64,000 bases of DNA from Pseudomonas putida. GTDB lineage: Bacteria > Pseudomonadota > Gammaproteobacteria > Pseudomonadales > Pseudomonadaceae. Location of the stretch: contig NZ_CP026115.2 in the NCBI RefSeq assembly GCF_009883635.2, positions 3,472,001 through 3,536,000 of the forward strand. The letters are read 5' to 3'. The position numbers and the translations under genes were made by a program. The notes beneath the pieces are model-generated. The model was not told where the DNA came from. It was given only the letters and a program-made list of their open reading frames with translations, and made no database searches. Shown here in pieces: positions 44,137-53,547 of the stretch; the stretch's first letter is position 1; each line of letters opens with the position of its first letter.

Positions 44137-45014
44137 GGCGTTTCCTCCCGCAGTAACTCCAGCCAGGCCTGCGCGGCGCGCGACAGGTAAGCTCCACGCC
44201 GCCAGATGAAGGCGATATCCCAGCGTAGATCCGTCGGCGCCTTCAGCGGCAAGCGCACCACCCCGGGGCGCTCCAGCGCTTTTGCCACCACACGGGGCAG
44301 CAGCACCACGCCCTGGCCGGCCGCGACCAGCGCCACCAGGAAGTCCGCCTGGCCGCTGCGGCCACCTTCCTTCGGGGTGAAACCTTGCTGCTGGCAAGCC
44401 TTGAGCAAGCGGTCGTTGAGCACGAAGCTGCGCTGGTATAGCAGGAACGGTGTATCCGCCAGCTGCTTCAGACTTACTTGGTCCAGCGCGGCCAGCGCAT
44501 GCCCGGCCGGCAGCAGGGCATCCAGCGGTTCATTGCAGAACGGCTGGTACTCGAACGCCGGGTCGCTCGGGGTGAGGCTTCCGCCCAGCTCCAGCTCGCC
44601 ATTCCTCACCGCTTGTTCGACGCTACGGCTGCCGCCTTCAAGCAGCTGAATGGCGATGTTCGGATGACGCCTGCGGTATTCGGCGAACAGCCAGGCGAAC
44701 AAGGTATCGCTGCCCAGCATCGGCAAACCCAGGCGCAACTCGCCGCGCGCCATCTGGCTAAGGTCGTCGAGCTCGCTGAGCAGTGCCTGACGCTCGCGCA
44801 GCAGGGCTTCGCCGCGCGCCAGCACGATGCGCCCGGCCGCCGTCAGATGCAGCTGTGAGGCCTGACGCTCGAGTAGTGGCTGGCCCACATCTTGCTCCAG
44901 CTGGGCGACCTGCTTGCTCACGGCGGACTGGCTGATATGCAGGGTCTGGGCGGCTTGGGTAAAGCCGCCGCGATGGACCACTTCGATGAAGCTGCGCAGC
45001 TGTTTGAATTCCAT
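44118..45014 (-). CDS. LysR-family regulator divergent from lrgAB (CidR-like position)
   Basis: The start MEFKQLRSFIEVVHRGGFTQ at 45014 gives 298 residues. The helix-turn-helix AAQTLHISQSAVSKQVAQLE and wing ERQASQLHLTAAG are followed by a full effector domain (RGELRLGLPMLGSDTLFAWL). It is divergent from lrgAB across 99 bases. In Gram-positive bacteria and some pseudomonads a LysR protein (CidR) controls cidAB/lrgAB in response to overflow metabolites such as acetate, so it probably regulates its neighbour. Confidence 0.88.
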   Translation of the reverse strand: MEFKQLRSFIEVVHRGGFTQAAQTLHISQSAVSKQVAQLEQDVGQPLLERQASQLHLTAAGRIVLARGEALLRERQALLSELDDLSQMARGELRLGLPMLGSDTLFAWLFAEYRRRHPNIAIQLLEGGSRSVEQAVRNGELELGGSLTPSDPAFEYQPFCNEPLDALLPAGHALAALDQVSLKQLADTPFLLYQRSFVLNDRLLKACQQQGFTPKEGGRSGQADFLVALVAAGQGVVLLPRVVAKALERPGVVRLPLKAPTDLRWDIAFIWRRGAYLSRAAQAWLELLREETPQAFSA

Positions 45015-45113
45015 GGTCAAGATTCCATTGTGGAATGGCTGCAAGTCTAACAATTCGCTTTTGGCCTAGGCAGCCGAATCTTAAAATGAGGGCCTGTCGA
45101 GGAACTCCCACCC

Positions 45114-45500
45114 ATGAAACCTGCACTACTGAAAAAGCCCCTGCGCCTGCTCGCCGAGCTGGCGGTCCTGCTTGCCTTGTTCCTGGTCGGTGGCCAACTG
45201 GCCGCATGGCTAGGCTGGCCGATCCCCGGTGGGGTGATGGGCCTGGGCCTGCTGTTGCTACTGTTCGCCTGTGGTGCAATCAAGCCGGCCACCTTGCAAC
45301 TGGGCGCCGGCTGGCTGATGGCGGAAATGCTGTTGTTCTTCATCCCGGCGCTGATGAGCCTGCTCGATTACGGCAGCCTGGTGCGCAGCGAAGGTTGGCG
45401 CATCCTACTGGTCATCGCCGTGAGTACCCTGATGGTCATGGTGGTTACTGCCGTGACCGTGGAACTGGCCTGCCGCTGGAGGCTGCGCCATGAGCCTTGA
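45114..45500 (+). CDS. lrgA: LrgA/CidA-family membrane protein
   Basis: The 128-residue holin-like protein has four membrane helices with the family motif GWPIPGGVMGLGLLLLLF and AGWLMAEMLLFFIPALM. LrgA/CidA with LrgB/CidB affect murein hydrolase activity and, in newer work, transport of small acids such as pyruvate. It overlaps lrgB by 11 bases. Confidence 0.9.
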   Translation: MKPALLKKPLRLLAELAVLLALFLVGGQLAAWLGWPIPGGVMGLGLLLLLFACGAIKPATLQLGAGWLMAEMLLFFIPALMSLLDYGSLVRSEGWRILLVIAVSTLMVMVVTAVTVELACRWRLRHEP

Positions 45501-46176
45501 ACCCATGCCACTGTTCTGGTTGGCACTGACCTTGGCAGCCTACCTGGCCAGTCGCTGGCTGTATCGGCGCACCGGGCGTTACCTGATGTCACCGCTGATT
45601 CTGGTCCCGGCATTGCTGCTGGCGGTGGCCGTGCCGCTGCACACGGCCTACGCCGAATATTCGCGCAACACCCATTGGCTGATGAGCGTCCTGGGCCCGG
45701 TGACCGTGGCCTTTGCCGTGCCGATCTGGCAACAGCGGGCGATGCTGGCGCGGCATTGGCCGGCGCTACTGGTGGGCATGGTGGCGGGCAGCGCGGCGTC
45801 GATCGCCAGTTCCTGGAGCCTGGCGCACCTGCTGGCGCTGGATGATGCGATCAGCCTGTCGCTGGTGCCGCGTTCGATCACCACGCCATTCGCCATGCCG
45901 CTGGCCCATGACCTGGGTGGCGTACCGGAGCTGACAGCGGTGTTCGTGATGTTCACCGGGGTGCTGGGGGCCATGTTCGGCGGCGTGCTGCTGCGCTGGC
46001 TGCCATTGCGTACCCCACTGGCGCGGGGCGCGCTGTTCGGTGTGGGCGCGCATGGTGCCGGGGTCAGCCGCGCCCAGGAAGTGGGCCGCGAAGAGGGTTC
46101 GGTGGCCGGCCTGGTCATGGTCCTCACCGGCCTGCTCAACCTGTTCGCCGCGCCGTTGCTGGCGATGTTGCTGTGA
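45490..46176 (+). CDS. lrgB: LrgB/CidB-family membrane protein
   Basis: The 228-residue protein has about six or seven membrane helices and the LrgB motifs SLVPRSITTPFAMPLAHDLGG and GVGAHGAGVSRAQEVGREEGSVAGL. It forms a functional pair with the LrgA-type protein encoded just upstream with overlapping frames. The divergent LysR gene likely sets expression. Confidence 0.92.
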   Translation: MSLEPMPLFWLALTLAAYLASRWLYRRTGRYLMSPLILVPALLLAVAVPLHTAYAEYSRNTHWLMSVLGPVTVAFAVPIWQQRAMLARHWPALLVGMVAGSAASIASSWSLAHLLALDDAISLSLVPRSITTPFAMPLAHDLGGVPELTAVFVMFTGVLGAMFGGVLLRWLPLRTPLARGALFGVGAHGAGVSRAQEVGREEGSVAGLVMVLTGLLNLFAAPLLAMLL

Positions 46177-46352
46177 CCGTACGTGCCACTGACTCGCTCG
46201 GTCATCAAGCTGGCTGGTAACGCAATTTTCACATTACGGGCCGCTGATTAGACTCAACCTCGACATAGAGAGCACATGAAAGTGCCGAGGTGACATGCAA
46301 TGACCGCAGCCTTGCCCTATTCCGTCAACACCACTCTACCGGGACAACCCTG

Positions 46353-47258
46353 ATGCCTATCGCCGAGATTCCATTGCGCGTCTGGCGTACCCGGGGACAG
46401 AGTTTTTCATTCCGGGGCCAGAGCATCCGCTACTGGACCGCAGGGCAAGGAGAGCCCCTGTTACTGTTGCATGGATTTCCCACCGCAAGCTGGGACTGGC
46501 ATTACCTGTGGGCGCCGCTGACCCAACGCTTCCGGGTGATTGCCTGCGACATGCTCGGCTTCGGCGATTCCGCCAAGCCGCTCAACCACCGCTACAGCCT
46601 GATGGAGCAGGCGGACCTGCAACAGGCGCTACTGGCGCATCTGGAGGTTGACCAGCCGGTGCATCTGCTGGCGCACGACTACGGTGGCAGCGTGGCTCAG
46701 GAACTGCTGTCGCGGCACCACGAACAGCGTGTCGACATCGCCAGCTGCGTGTTCCTTAACAGTGGGCTGTTCCCGGAAAGCTGTCAGATCCCCCTGGTCC
46801 AGAAGCTGCTGCTCAGCCGCCTGGGCTGGCTGGTGGGTCGTTCATTTGGGCGCGACGATCTGGTGCGCAACGTGACCCGGATCTACGGCCCGTGCACCCA
46901 TCCCAGTGAAAGCGCGCTGGACGATTGCTGGAGCCTTATCGCCACCAACTACGGTACGCGCGTCCTCCACAAGCTGGTGGGTTACCAGCCTGAGCGCAGG
47001 CAGCATCGTGAGCGCTGGGTTGGGGCATTGCAGCGCGATGGCATACCGCTGCGGTTCATAAATGGCATCGCCGACCCGATGTCCGGCGCGGATATGGTCG
47101 AGCGCTATCGGCAGCTGGTGCCTAACCCCGACATCGTGCAGCTGCAAGGCATTGGCCATTACCCACACACCGAAGCGCCTGTGCAGGTACTGCGCCATTA
47201 CCTGGCCTTTCGCGAACAGCTGCTGAGTTTTCTGCCGCAGAAAGTCGCCTGGTCCTGA
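46353..47258 (+). CDS. Alpha/beta hydrolase, haloalkane dehalogenase/epoxide hydrolase-like
   Basis: The preferred ATG at 46353 gives 301 residues. The nucleophile elbow is HDYGGS (Asp109), an Asp rather than Ser, as in haloalkane dehalogenases and epoxide hydrolases. The oxyanion region is LHGFPTASWDW and the base His is in GIGHYPHTEAP. The profile also resembles the MEST-like branch. The physiological substrate is unknown. An SDR gene follows 114 bases downstream on the same strand, possibly in the same transcript. Confidence 0.82.
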   Translation: MPIAEIPLRVWRTRGQSFSFRGQSIRYWTAGQGEPLLLLHGFPTASWDWHYLWAPLTQRFRVIACDMLGFGDSAKPLNHRYSLMEQADLQQALLAHLEVDQPVHLLAHDYGGSVAQELLSRHHEQRVDIASCVFLNSGLFPESCQIPLVQKLLLSRLGWLVGRSFGRDDLVRNVTRIYGPCTHPSESALDDCWSLIATNYGTRVLHKLVGYQPERRQHRERWVGALQRDGIPLRFINGIADPMSGADMVERYRQLVPNPDIVQLQGIGHYPHTEAPVQVLRHYLAFREQLLSFLPQKVAWS

Positions 47259-47372
47259 ACCCGCGATCATCGCCCGCCGTTATCGCCTGGCATTAGCCTG
47301 GGTGAGCTTGATTGTCCGCCTGCACGGGCTGGCGGACACTCGATGCTTTCAACCTGATCTGGAGCCGCGCCC

Positions 47373-48275
47373 GTGAGCGAGCCGATAAACCTGCAGGACC
47401 GTGTTGTGATCGTGACCGGAGCCGGTGGCGGCCTGGGCCGTGCCCATGCCTTGCTGTTCGCCGCACGCGGTGCCAGGGTCGTGGTCAACGACCTGGGCGG
47501 CTCGGCCCAGGGTGAGGGGGCCAATGCGTCGGCTGCCGACAAGGTCGTGGCCGAAATCCGCGCTGCCGGGGGCACGGCGGTGGCCAACCATGATTCGGTG
47601 GGCGACGGTGCGCGCATCGTCGAACAGGCACTGGACAGTTTCGGCAGGGTCGATGTGCTGGTGAACAACGCCGGCATCCTGCGCGACAAAGCCTTCCACA
47701 AGATGGACGACAGCGATTGGGAGCTGGTCTACAAAGTCCACGTCGAAGGTGCCTACAAGGTTACCCGGGCGGCCTGGCCACACTTGCGCCAGCAGAACTG
47801 GGGGCGGGTGATCTTCACGGCGTCGACCTCGGGTATCTATGGCAACTTCGGCCAGGCCAACTACGGCATGGCCAAGCTGGGGCTGTATGGCCTGACCCGG
47901 ACCCTGGCCATCGAAGGGCGCAAGCATGGCGTGCTGGTCAATGCCATCGCCCCGACCGGTGGCACGCGCATGACCGAAGGGCTGATACCCCCGCACCTGT
48001 TCGAGCGGCTCAGGCCCGAGTTGATCAGCCCGTTGGTGGTGTACCTGGGCAGCGAACAGTGCGAGGACAGTGGTGAGTTGTACGAGGTGGGCGGTGGCTG
48101 GGTGGGCAAGGTGCGCTGGGAGCGTAGCCTCGGTGTCGGTTTCGATCCTGAGCAAGGATTTACCCCAGAGCAGGTCGCGGATCACTGGGCGCAGATTGGT
48201 GATTTTGCAGGGGCGGTGCACCCGCACGACAACCTGCAGGCGTTGCAGCAGATGATGGCAAACCTGCAGAAATAA
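47373..48275 (+). CDS. Short-chain dehydrogenase, MFE-2/3-hydroxyacyl-CoA dehydrogenase-like
   Basis: The GTG at 47373 has GGAG upstream and gives 300 residues. It has the NAD motif TGAGGGLG (15-22), VNNAG, the catalytic Ser in STSGIYGNFGQ and YGMAK. The NDLGGSAQGEG stretch and the 60-residue tail after the core are typical of the (3R)-hydroxyacyl-CoA dehydrogenase part of peroxisomal MFE-2. It probably oxidises a 3-hydroxyacyl-CoA or similar alcohol. Confidence 0.85.
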   Translation: MSEPINLQDRVVIVTGAGGGLGRAHALLFAARGARVVVNDLGGSAQGEGANASAADKVVAEIRAAGGTAVANHDSVGDGARIVEQALDSFGRVDVLVNNAGILRDKAFHKMDDSDWELVYKVHVEGAYKVTRAAWPHLRQQNWGRVIFTASTSGIYGNFGQANYGMAKLGLYGLTRTLAIEGRKHGVLVNAIAPTGGTRMTEGLIPPHLFERLRPELISPLVVYLGSEQCEDSGELYEVGGGWVGKVRWERSLGVGFDPEQGFTPEQVADHWAQIGDFAGAVHPHDNLQALQQMMANLQK

Positions 48276-48279
48276 AAAA

Positions 48280-48302
48280 GGCCGCTGCAAAACGCAGCGG
48301 CC
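48280..48302. terminator. Hairpin downstream of SDR gene
   Basis: GGCCGCTGC-AAAAC-GCAGCGGCC is a perfect 9-bp stem just after the SDR stop. The A-rich run on its left gives a U tract for leftward transcripts, so it may also stop read-through from hmgR. Confidence 0.7.
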
Positions 48303-48485
48303 AATCGAGACGTTAGATCAAGGAGCTTCAAAATCAACGTCGGTGAACCTCGCGGGCCTGAAAGGCGGGGGGTAGAGCCCTTCATGCCGGCCAGTGAGGT
48401 AAGAATAAGCGCTTGATCCTGTGGGAAAAATAGCTACTTGTGACATTCACCTTTACGTTTCGGGCAACAGTGCCAGGCACATGTT

Positions 48486-49268
48486 TCAGGCCGCTGGCGA
48501 GTAGCCCATGCGCCAGCTGGTGTCTCGCGCTGCAGCCAGCAGACGTTGTGCTGCCGGGCCGTGTTCATCGGCATGGAAGATCGAAGTCGGGCCGACCACG
48601 GTCATCACTGCCGCGATCTGCCCCATGGCGTTGAACACCGGTGCAGACAGCGCATCCACGCCCGGCATCAACAGGCCGTGCACATGGTGCAAGCCCTGTT
48701 CGCGGATCCCTGCCAGCAAGCCTTCGTAGTCGCTGGCGTTCTGCTGCAGCGCGGCCAGCTCGCGGTCACGCAATTCCACGGTCTCACGCTCGGGAAGATG
48801 GGCGGCAAATACCAGGCCGGTGGAGGAGCTGAGCAGCGGCAGCACCGAGCCGATCTGGGTTACCACCGTGACCGCCCGCACTGCGGGCTCGATGCTCACG
48901 ACCGTGGCGCCCTGGTTGCCCCACACCGCCAAGAAGCAACTCTCGTTCAGCTCATCGCGCAATTGCGACAGGGGCAGTGCCGCCACTTTCAGCACATCGA
49001 TGCTGCCCAGCGCCGCCAGCCCCACACGCAATGCCTCACGTCCCAGGCCATAGTGGTTGGTGGCGGCATCCTGCTCGGCGAAACCACTGGCGATCAGCGC
49101 CTGCAGGTAGCGGTGCACCTTGCTCGCCGGCATCTGCACATGCTCGGCCAGGCGCGACAGCGAGGTGGAGGGGGAAAGTTCGGCGAGGGCCTTGAGGATG
49201 TCGGTGCCGACTTCCGCCGAGCGGACTTTCTGCTTGCCGTTGTCGGCGGGGGAGCTGGCTTTGGCCAT
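48486..49268 (-). CDS. hmgR: IclR-family repressor of homogentisate genes
   Basis: The start MAKASSPADNGKQKVRSAEV gives 260 residues. An N-terminal winged helix (about 20-75, STSLSRLAEHVQMPASKVHRYLQAL) precedes the IclR effector domain. It is divergent from hmgABC. In P. putida HmgR represses that operon and is released by homogentisate. A 17-bp palindrome at 49332-49348 between the genes fits the reported operator length. Confidence 0.93.
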   Translation of the reverse strand: MAKASSPADNGKQKVRSAEVGTDILKALAELSPSTSLSRLAEHVQMPASKVHRYLQALIASGFAEQDAATNHYGLGREALRVGLAALGSIDVLKVAALPLSQLRDELNESCFLAVWGNQGATVVSIEPAVRAVTVVTQIGSVLPLLSSSTGLVFAAHLPERETVELRDRELAALQQNASDYEGLLAGIREQGLHHVHGLLMPGVDALSAPVFNAMGQIAAVMTVVGPTSIFHADEHGPAAQRLLAAARDTSWRMGYSPAA

Positions 49269-49331
49269 GTATAGGTAGCTTCCGGATTTTTCGCGTCGCG
49301 CCTTTATAGCTTGACGCCTGGCGGGGAGCAA

Positions 49332-49357
49332 ATTACGTTATTCGTAATCAGATTACG
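49332..49357. promoter_or_regulatory. HmgR operator: ATTACG-N5-CGTAAT plus a third half-site
   Basis: ATTACGTTATTCGTAAT is a perfect 17-bp palindrome (49332-49348), 35 bases before the hmgA start. Another ATTACG at 49352-49357 repeats the left half-site exactly 20 bases later. The arrangement may let HmgR bind cooperatively over the promoter. Confidence 0.85.
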
Positions 49358-49382
49358 ATAAAAACAAAATCCGGAGGCTTCG

Positions 49383-50684
49383 ATGAACCACGACACGTCC
49401 CCCGACCTTCATTACCTGAGCGGTTTTGGCAATGAGTTCGCCAGCGAAGCATTGCCCGGCGCACTGCCGGTCGGGCAGAACTCGCCCCAGAAAGCCCCCT
49501 ATGGCCTGTATGCCGAGCTGCTGTCGGGCACGGCGTTCACCATGGCCCGCAGCGAACTGCGCCGCACCTGGCTGTATCGCATCCGCCCCTCGGCCTTGCA
49601 CCCGCGCTTCGAGCGCCTGCATCGCCAGCCATTGAGCGGCCCGCTGGGTGCGGTCACGCCCAACCGCCTGCGCTGGAACCCACAGCCCATGCCCAGCGAG
49701 CCGACCGATTTCATCGAAGGCTGGGTGCCGATGGTGGCCAACTCGGCGGCCGAAAAGCCGGCCGGGGTCAGCATCTACATCTACCGCGCCAACCACTCCA
49801 TGGAGCGGGTGTTCTTCAATGCTGACGGCGAGTTGCTGTTGGTACCGGAACAGGGCCGCCTGCGCATCGCCAGCGAACTGGGCGTGATGGACGTCGAGCC
49901 ACAGGAAATCGCCGTGATTCCGCGGGGCATGAAGTTCCGCGTCGAGCTGCCCGATGGCCAGGCTCGCGGCTACATCGCCGAAAACCACGGCGCGCCGCTG
50001 CGCCTGCCTGACCTGGGGCCGATCGGCAGCAATGGCCTGGCCAACCCGCGTGATTTCCTCACCCCGGTGGCGCACTACGAAGAAGTTGATGGCCCGGTGC
50101 AGCTCGTACAGAAGTTCCTCGGCGAGCATTGGGCCTGCGAGCTGCAGCACTCGCCGCTGGACGTGGTCGCCTGGCACGGCAGCAACGTGCCCTACAAGTA
50201 TGACCTGCGCCGTTTCAACACCATCGGCACGGTCAGCTTCGATCATCCGGACCCATCGATCTTCACCGTGCTGACTTCGCCGACCAGCGTGCACGGCATG
50301 GCCAACATGGACTTCGTGATCTTCCCGCCGCGCTGGATGGTGGCCGAGAACACCTTCCGTCCACCATGGTTCCACCGCAACCTGATGAACGAATTCATGG
50401 GCCTGATCAACGGTGCCTACGACGCCAAGGCCGAAGGCTTCCTGCCGGGTGGTGCCTCGTTGCACGGGGTGATGAGTGCCCACGGGCCCGACGCCGAAAC
50501 CTGCGAGAAGGCCATCGCCGCCGAGCTGGCGCCGCACAAGATCGACAACACCATGGCTTTCATGTTCGAGACCAGCCAGGTGCTGCGCCCGAGCCTGCAG
50601 GCACTCGACAGCCCGCAATTGCAGGCCGACTACGATAGTTGCTGGGCCACCTTGCCGAGCACCTTCAACCCGAACCGGAGATAA
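49383..50684 (+). CDS. hmgA: Homogentisate 1,2-dioxygenase
   Basis: The ATG at 49383 has a perfect GGAGG. The 433-residue cupin enzyme carries the iron-ligand region [16 protein letters not shown] (His and Glu) and a later His in [12 protein letters not shown]. It opens the ring of homogentisate to maleylacetoacetate, the central step of phenylalanine and tyrosine breakdown. Loss of the enzyme causes brown pyomelanin in pseudomonads. First gene of hmgABC. Confidence 0.97.
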   Translation: MNHDTSPDLHYLSGFGNEFASEALPGALPVGQNSPQKAPYGLYAELLSGTAFTMARSELRRTWLYRIRPSALHPRFERLHRQPLSGPLGAVTPNRLRWNPQPMPSEPTDFIEGWVPMVANSAAEKPAGVSIYIYRANHSMERVFFNADGELLLVPEQGRLRIASELGVMDVEPQEIAVIPRGMKFRVELPDGQARGYIAENHGAPLRLPDLGPIGSNGLANPRDFLTPVAHYEEVDGPVQLVQKFLGEHWACELQHSPLDVVAWHGSNVPYKYDLRRFNTIGTVSFDHPDPSIFTVLTSPTSVHGMANMDFVIFPPRWMVAENTFRPPWFHRNLMNEFMGLINGAYDAKAEGFLPGGASLHGVMSAHGPDAETCEKAIAAELAPHKIDNTMAFMFETSQVLRPSLQALDSPQLQADYDSCWATLPSTFNPNRR

Positions 50685-50686
50685 CC

Positions 50687-51979
50687 ATGAACCAGACCGC
50701 CATTGCCCGTAGCTGGGTCGAGCACGCCAACGGGCACAGCGACTTCCCGCTGCAGAATCTGCCGCTGGGCATCTTCAGCCGCCCGGGTGAAGCACTGCGC
50801 TGTGGCGTCGCCATTGGCGATGCCATCCTTGACCTTGAAGCCGCACTGGCCGCGGGCCTGTTCGATGGTCAGGCCAAGACAGCGGTGGAAGCCACCCGCG
50901 GCGGTGCGCTGAACGGCTTCTTCGCGCTGGGGCGCGATGCCCGGGTGGCGCTGCGTGAGCGTCTGCTGGTGCTGTTGGGCGAACACAGCGAACATCAGGC
51001 TGTGCTCAAGGCTGCGCTGTATCCAGCCAGTGAGTGTCAGCTGCACCTGCCGGCCAAAATCGGCGACTACACCGACTTCTACGTCGGCATCCAGCACGCC
51101 ACCAACGTCGGCAAGCTGTTCCGCCCCGACAACCCTCTGCTGCCCAACTACAAATACGTACCGATCGGCTACCACGGCCGCGCTTCGACCTTGTGCCCAT
51201 CGGGTACCGAGGTCCGTCGCCCGAAAGGCCAGACCCTGCCGGCCGGCCACACCGAGCCGAGCTTCGGCCCCTGCGCGCGGCTGGACTACGAACTGGAGCT
51301 GGGCATCTGGATCGGCCAGGGCAACGACATGGGCCAGGCCATCCCGATTGCCGAGGCTGACCAGCACCTTGCCGGTCTGTGCCTGCTCAACGACTGGTCG
51401 GCGCGGGACATCCAGGCCTGGGAATACCAGCCACTGGGCCCGTTCCTGTCGAAGAGTTTCATCACCAGCATTTCGCCGTGGGTCGTCACCGCCGAAGCCC
51501 TGGAGCCCTTCCGCTGTGCCCAGCCGGCCCGCCCGGAAGGTGACCCACAGCCGCTGCCTTACCTGCTCGATCAGCGTGACCAGGCCAATGGTGCCTTCGA
51601 TATCGAACTGGAAGTGCTGCTGCTTACCGAGCGCATGCGCGAGCAAGGCATGCCGGCTCACCGCCTGGCCTTGAGCAACACCTTGAACATGTACTGGACC
51701 GTGGCCCAGCTGATCGCCCACCACAGCGTCAACGGCTGCCAGCTGCAGCCTGGCGACCTGTTCGGTTCCGGCACCCTGTCCGGTGCCACGCCAGATGCCT
51801 ACGGCAGCCTGCTGGAAACCACCGTGGGCGGCAAGCAGCCGGTGGAGCTGGCCAGCGGCGAAATCCGCAAGTTCCTCGAAGACGGTGACGAGATCATCCT
51901 GCGCGCCCGCTGCAAGCGTGATGGCGTGGCCAGCATCGGCTTCGGCGAATGCCGCGGCAAGATCATCGCAGCCAACTGA
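50687..51979 (+). CDS. fahA: Fumarylacetoacetase
   Basis: The start MNQTAIARSWVEHANGHSDF at 50687 lies two bases after the hmgA stop and follows CGGAG. The 430-residue hydrolase has the N-terminal SH3-like domain and the catalytic FAH domain (DYTDFYVGIQHATNVGKLFR, WSARDIQAWEYQPLGPFLSK, GDLFGSGTLSG). It splits fumarylacetoacetate into fumarate and acetoacetate. Also called hmgB in P. putida. Confidence 0.96.
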   Translation: MNQTAIARSWVEHANGHSDFPLQNLPLGIFSRPGEALRCGVAIGDAILDLEAALAAGLFDGQAKTAVEATRGGALNGFFALGRDARVALRERLLVLLGEHSEHQAVLKAALYPASECQLHLPAKIGDYTDFYVGIQHATNVGKLFRPDNPLLPNYKYVPIGYHGRASTLCPSGTEVRRPKGQTLPAGHTEPSFGPCARLDYELELGIWIGQGNDMGQAIPIAEADQHLAGLCLLNDWSARDIQAWEYQPLGPFLSKSFITSISPWVVTAEALEPFRCAQPARPEGDPQPLPYLLDQRDQANGAFDIELEVLLLTERMREQGMPAHRLALSNTLNMYWTVAQLIAHHSVNGCQLQPGDLFGSGTLSGATPDAYGSLLETTVGGKQPVELASGEIRKFLEDGDEIILRARCKRDGVASIGFGECRGKIIAAN

Positions 51980-51990
51980 GGGAGCAAGCC

Positions 51991-52623
51991 ATGGAGCTGT
52001 ATACCTATTACCGTTCCACCTCTTCCTATCGGGTGCGCATTGCCCTGGCGCTGAAGGGCCTGGAGTACCAGGCCCTGCCGGTCAACCTGCTCAAGGGCGA
52101 CCAGCGCGGTGATGCCTACGTCGCGGTCAACCCGCAAGGCCGGGTGCCGGCCTTGCGCACCGACGACGGTGAATTGCTGGTGCAGTCGCCAGCGATCATC
52201 GAGTACCTGGAGGAGGTTCATCCACAGCCTGCGCTGCTGCCGGCTGGCGCTGCACTGCGTGCCAAGGTGCGTGGCGTGGCGGCGATCATCGGTTGCGATG
52301 TGCACCCGCTGCACAATGTCAGTGTGCTCAACCAGTTGCGCCAGCTGGGCCATGACGAGGCGCAGGTCAATCAGTGGATCGCCCACTGGATTGGTCAGGG
52401 GCTGGCCGCCGTGGAGCAGTTGATTGGCGATCACGGTTATTGCTTTGGCGATGAGCCGGGGCTGGCGGATGTCTACCTGATTCCGCAGTTGTATGCGGCC
52501 GAGCGCTTCAATATCGACCTCAGCGGCTACCCACGCATCGCCCGGGTCGCCGCACTGGCCAAGGGGCATCCGGCGTTCGCCAAGGCGCATCCGTCCTCCC
52601 AGGCGGACACACCGGCTCAGTGA
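51991..52623 (+). CDS. maiA: Maleylacetoacetate isomerase
   Basis: The preferred start MELYTYYRSTSSYRVRIALA at 51991 gives 210 residues. This is a zeta-class glutathione transferase: an N-terminal thioredoxin fold with the STSSYRVR active-site loop and VNPQGRVPAL, then an all-helical C-domain. It turns maleylacetoacetate into fumarylacetoacetate with glutathione. Third gene of hmgABC (hmgC), eleven bases after fahA; it overlaps the convergent SirB1-like gene by 7 bases. Confidence 0.96.
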   Translation: MELYTYYRSTSSYRVRIALALKGLEYQALPVNLLKGDQRGDAYVAVNPQGRVPALRTDDGELLVQSPAIIEYLEEVHPQPALLPAGAALRAKVRGVAAIIGCDVHPLHNVSVLNQLRQLGHDEAQVNQWIAHWIGQGLAAVEQLIGDHGYCFGDEPGLADVYLIPQLYAAERFNIDLSGYPRIARVAALAKGHPAFAKAHPSSQADTPAQ

Positions 52624-53423
52624 ATCGAACGGTTCACCGTCGGTAGGTTGCCGATACGTTCGGATAGCTTCAGGCGCTGGACCGGGTCGTCGGTCAGCAG
52701 CAGGGCATGCTCCAGGTCGAAGCGTTCGGCCTGGGGGCAGTCCAGGTGTTGATACAGTGTTGCGCGGGTCATGTAGTCACTGGCCTGCGCCGGGCCCAGT
52801 TGCATGACCCGTTCGGCATCGATCAGCGCGGCCAGGTGATTGTCGTTGCTGATATGCAATTGGCGCAGGTTGCGCGAAAGGCGCTGCAGCATCTGCGTGG
52901 CGCTGGCACCTTGCAAGTGTTCGGCGGTCAGCGGCACATGCGGGCCGAACTGGCGCGCCAGCAGCTCGCGGCAATCATTGGGGTACAGGCGGCGGCCCCC
53001 GCAAGGGTCGAGCAGGTGATCGGCACCGGGCACGCGCAGCAGGAAGTGTCCAGGGAATGCCACGCCCTCCAGGGGTATGGACAGGCGCCGGGCCAGTTCC
53101 AGGGTGATGATGGCCAGTGCCAGGGGTTGGCCGCGTCGGCGCAGCAGTACCTTGTCCAGCAGCGCCGCTTGCGGGCGCAGTGGGTGGTATTCGTCTTGCT
53201 GGAAACCCAGTGCGTTGAGCTGGCGCAGCAGCGGCTGGGCCAGTTCGGATAACGGCAGCATGGGCAGGCAGGCACTGATCTGCCCTTGCAGGTTTTGCAA
53301 TGTGGCAAGGCTGGCCGCAGGCTCGACCTTTCGATCATGCTCGACGGCGATCCACAACGCAGCTTCCAGCAGGGCGACCGGCTCGCGCTCCAGGCAGGCC
53401 AGGCAGGCTTGACGTGGCTTCAT
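52617..53423 (-). CDS. SirB1-family transglutaminase-like protein
   Basis: The preferred start MKPRQACLACLEREPVALLE gives 268 residues. The central region has the family block RRRGQPLALAIITLELARRL, IPLEGVAFPGHFLLRV and DPCGGRRLYPNDC, resembling a transglutaminase fold, followed by TPR-like helices (DLEHALLLTDDP). SirB1-type proteins are widespread with unclear function. It is convergent with maiA and divergent from the dehydrogenase gene. Confidence 0.8.
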   Translation of the reverse strand: MKPRQACLACLEREPVALLEAALWIAVEHDRKVEPAASLATLQNLQGQISACLPMLPLSELAQPLLRQLNALGFQQDEYHPLRPQAALLDKVLLRRRGQPLALAIITLELARRLSIPLEGVAFPGHFLLRVPGADHLLDPCGGRRLYPNDCRELLARQFGPHVPLTAEHLQGASATQMLQRLSRNLRQLHISNDNHLAALIDAERVMQLGPAQASDYMTRATLYQHLDCPQAERFDLEHALLLTDDPVQRLKLSERIGNLPTVNRSIH

Positions 53424-53547
53424 GGGGGCTCTCCACACACGCTTGAGTATTAGCTGGGGGGCGTGGATTCGTCCAGTGGTCCGCCCGCAGCGCCTGCATC
53501 TGGCGCGTGCCTATACTGGTAGGAGCACCTCGTTGGGGAGCCCGTCG

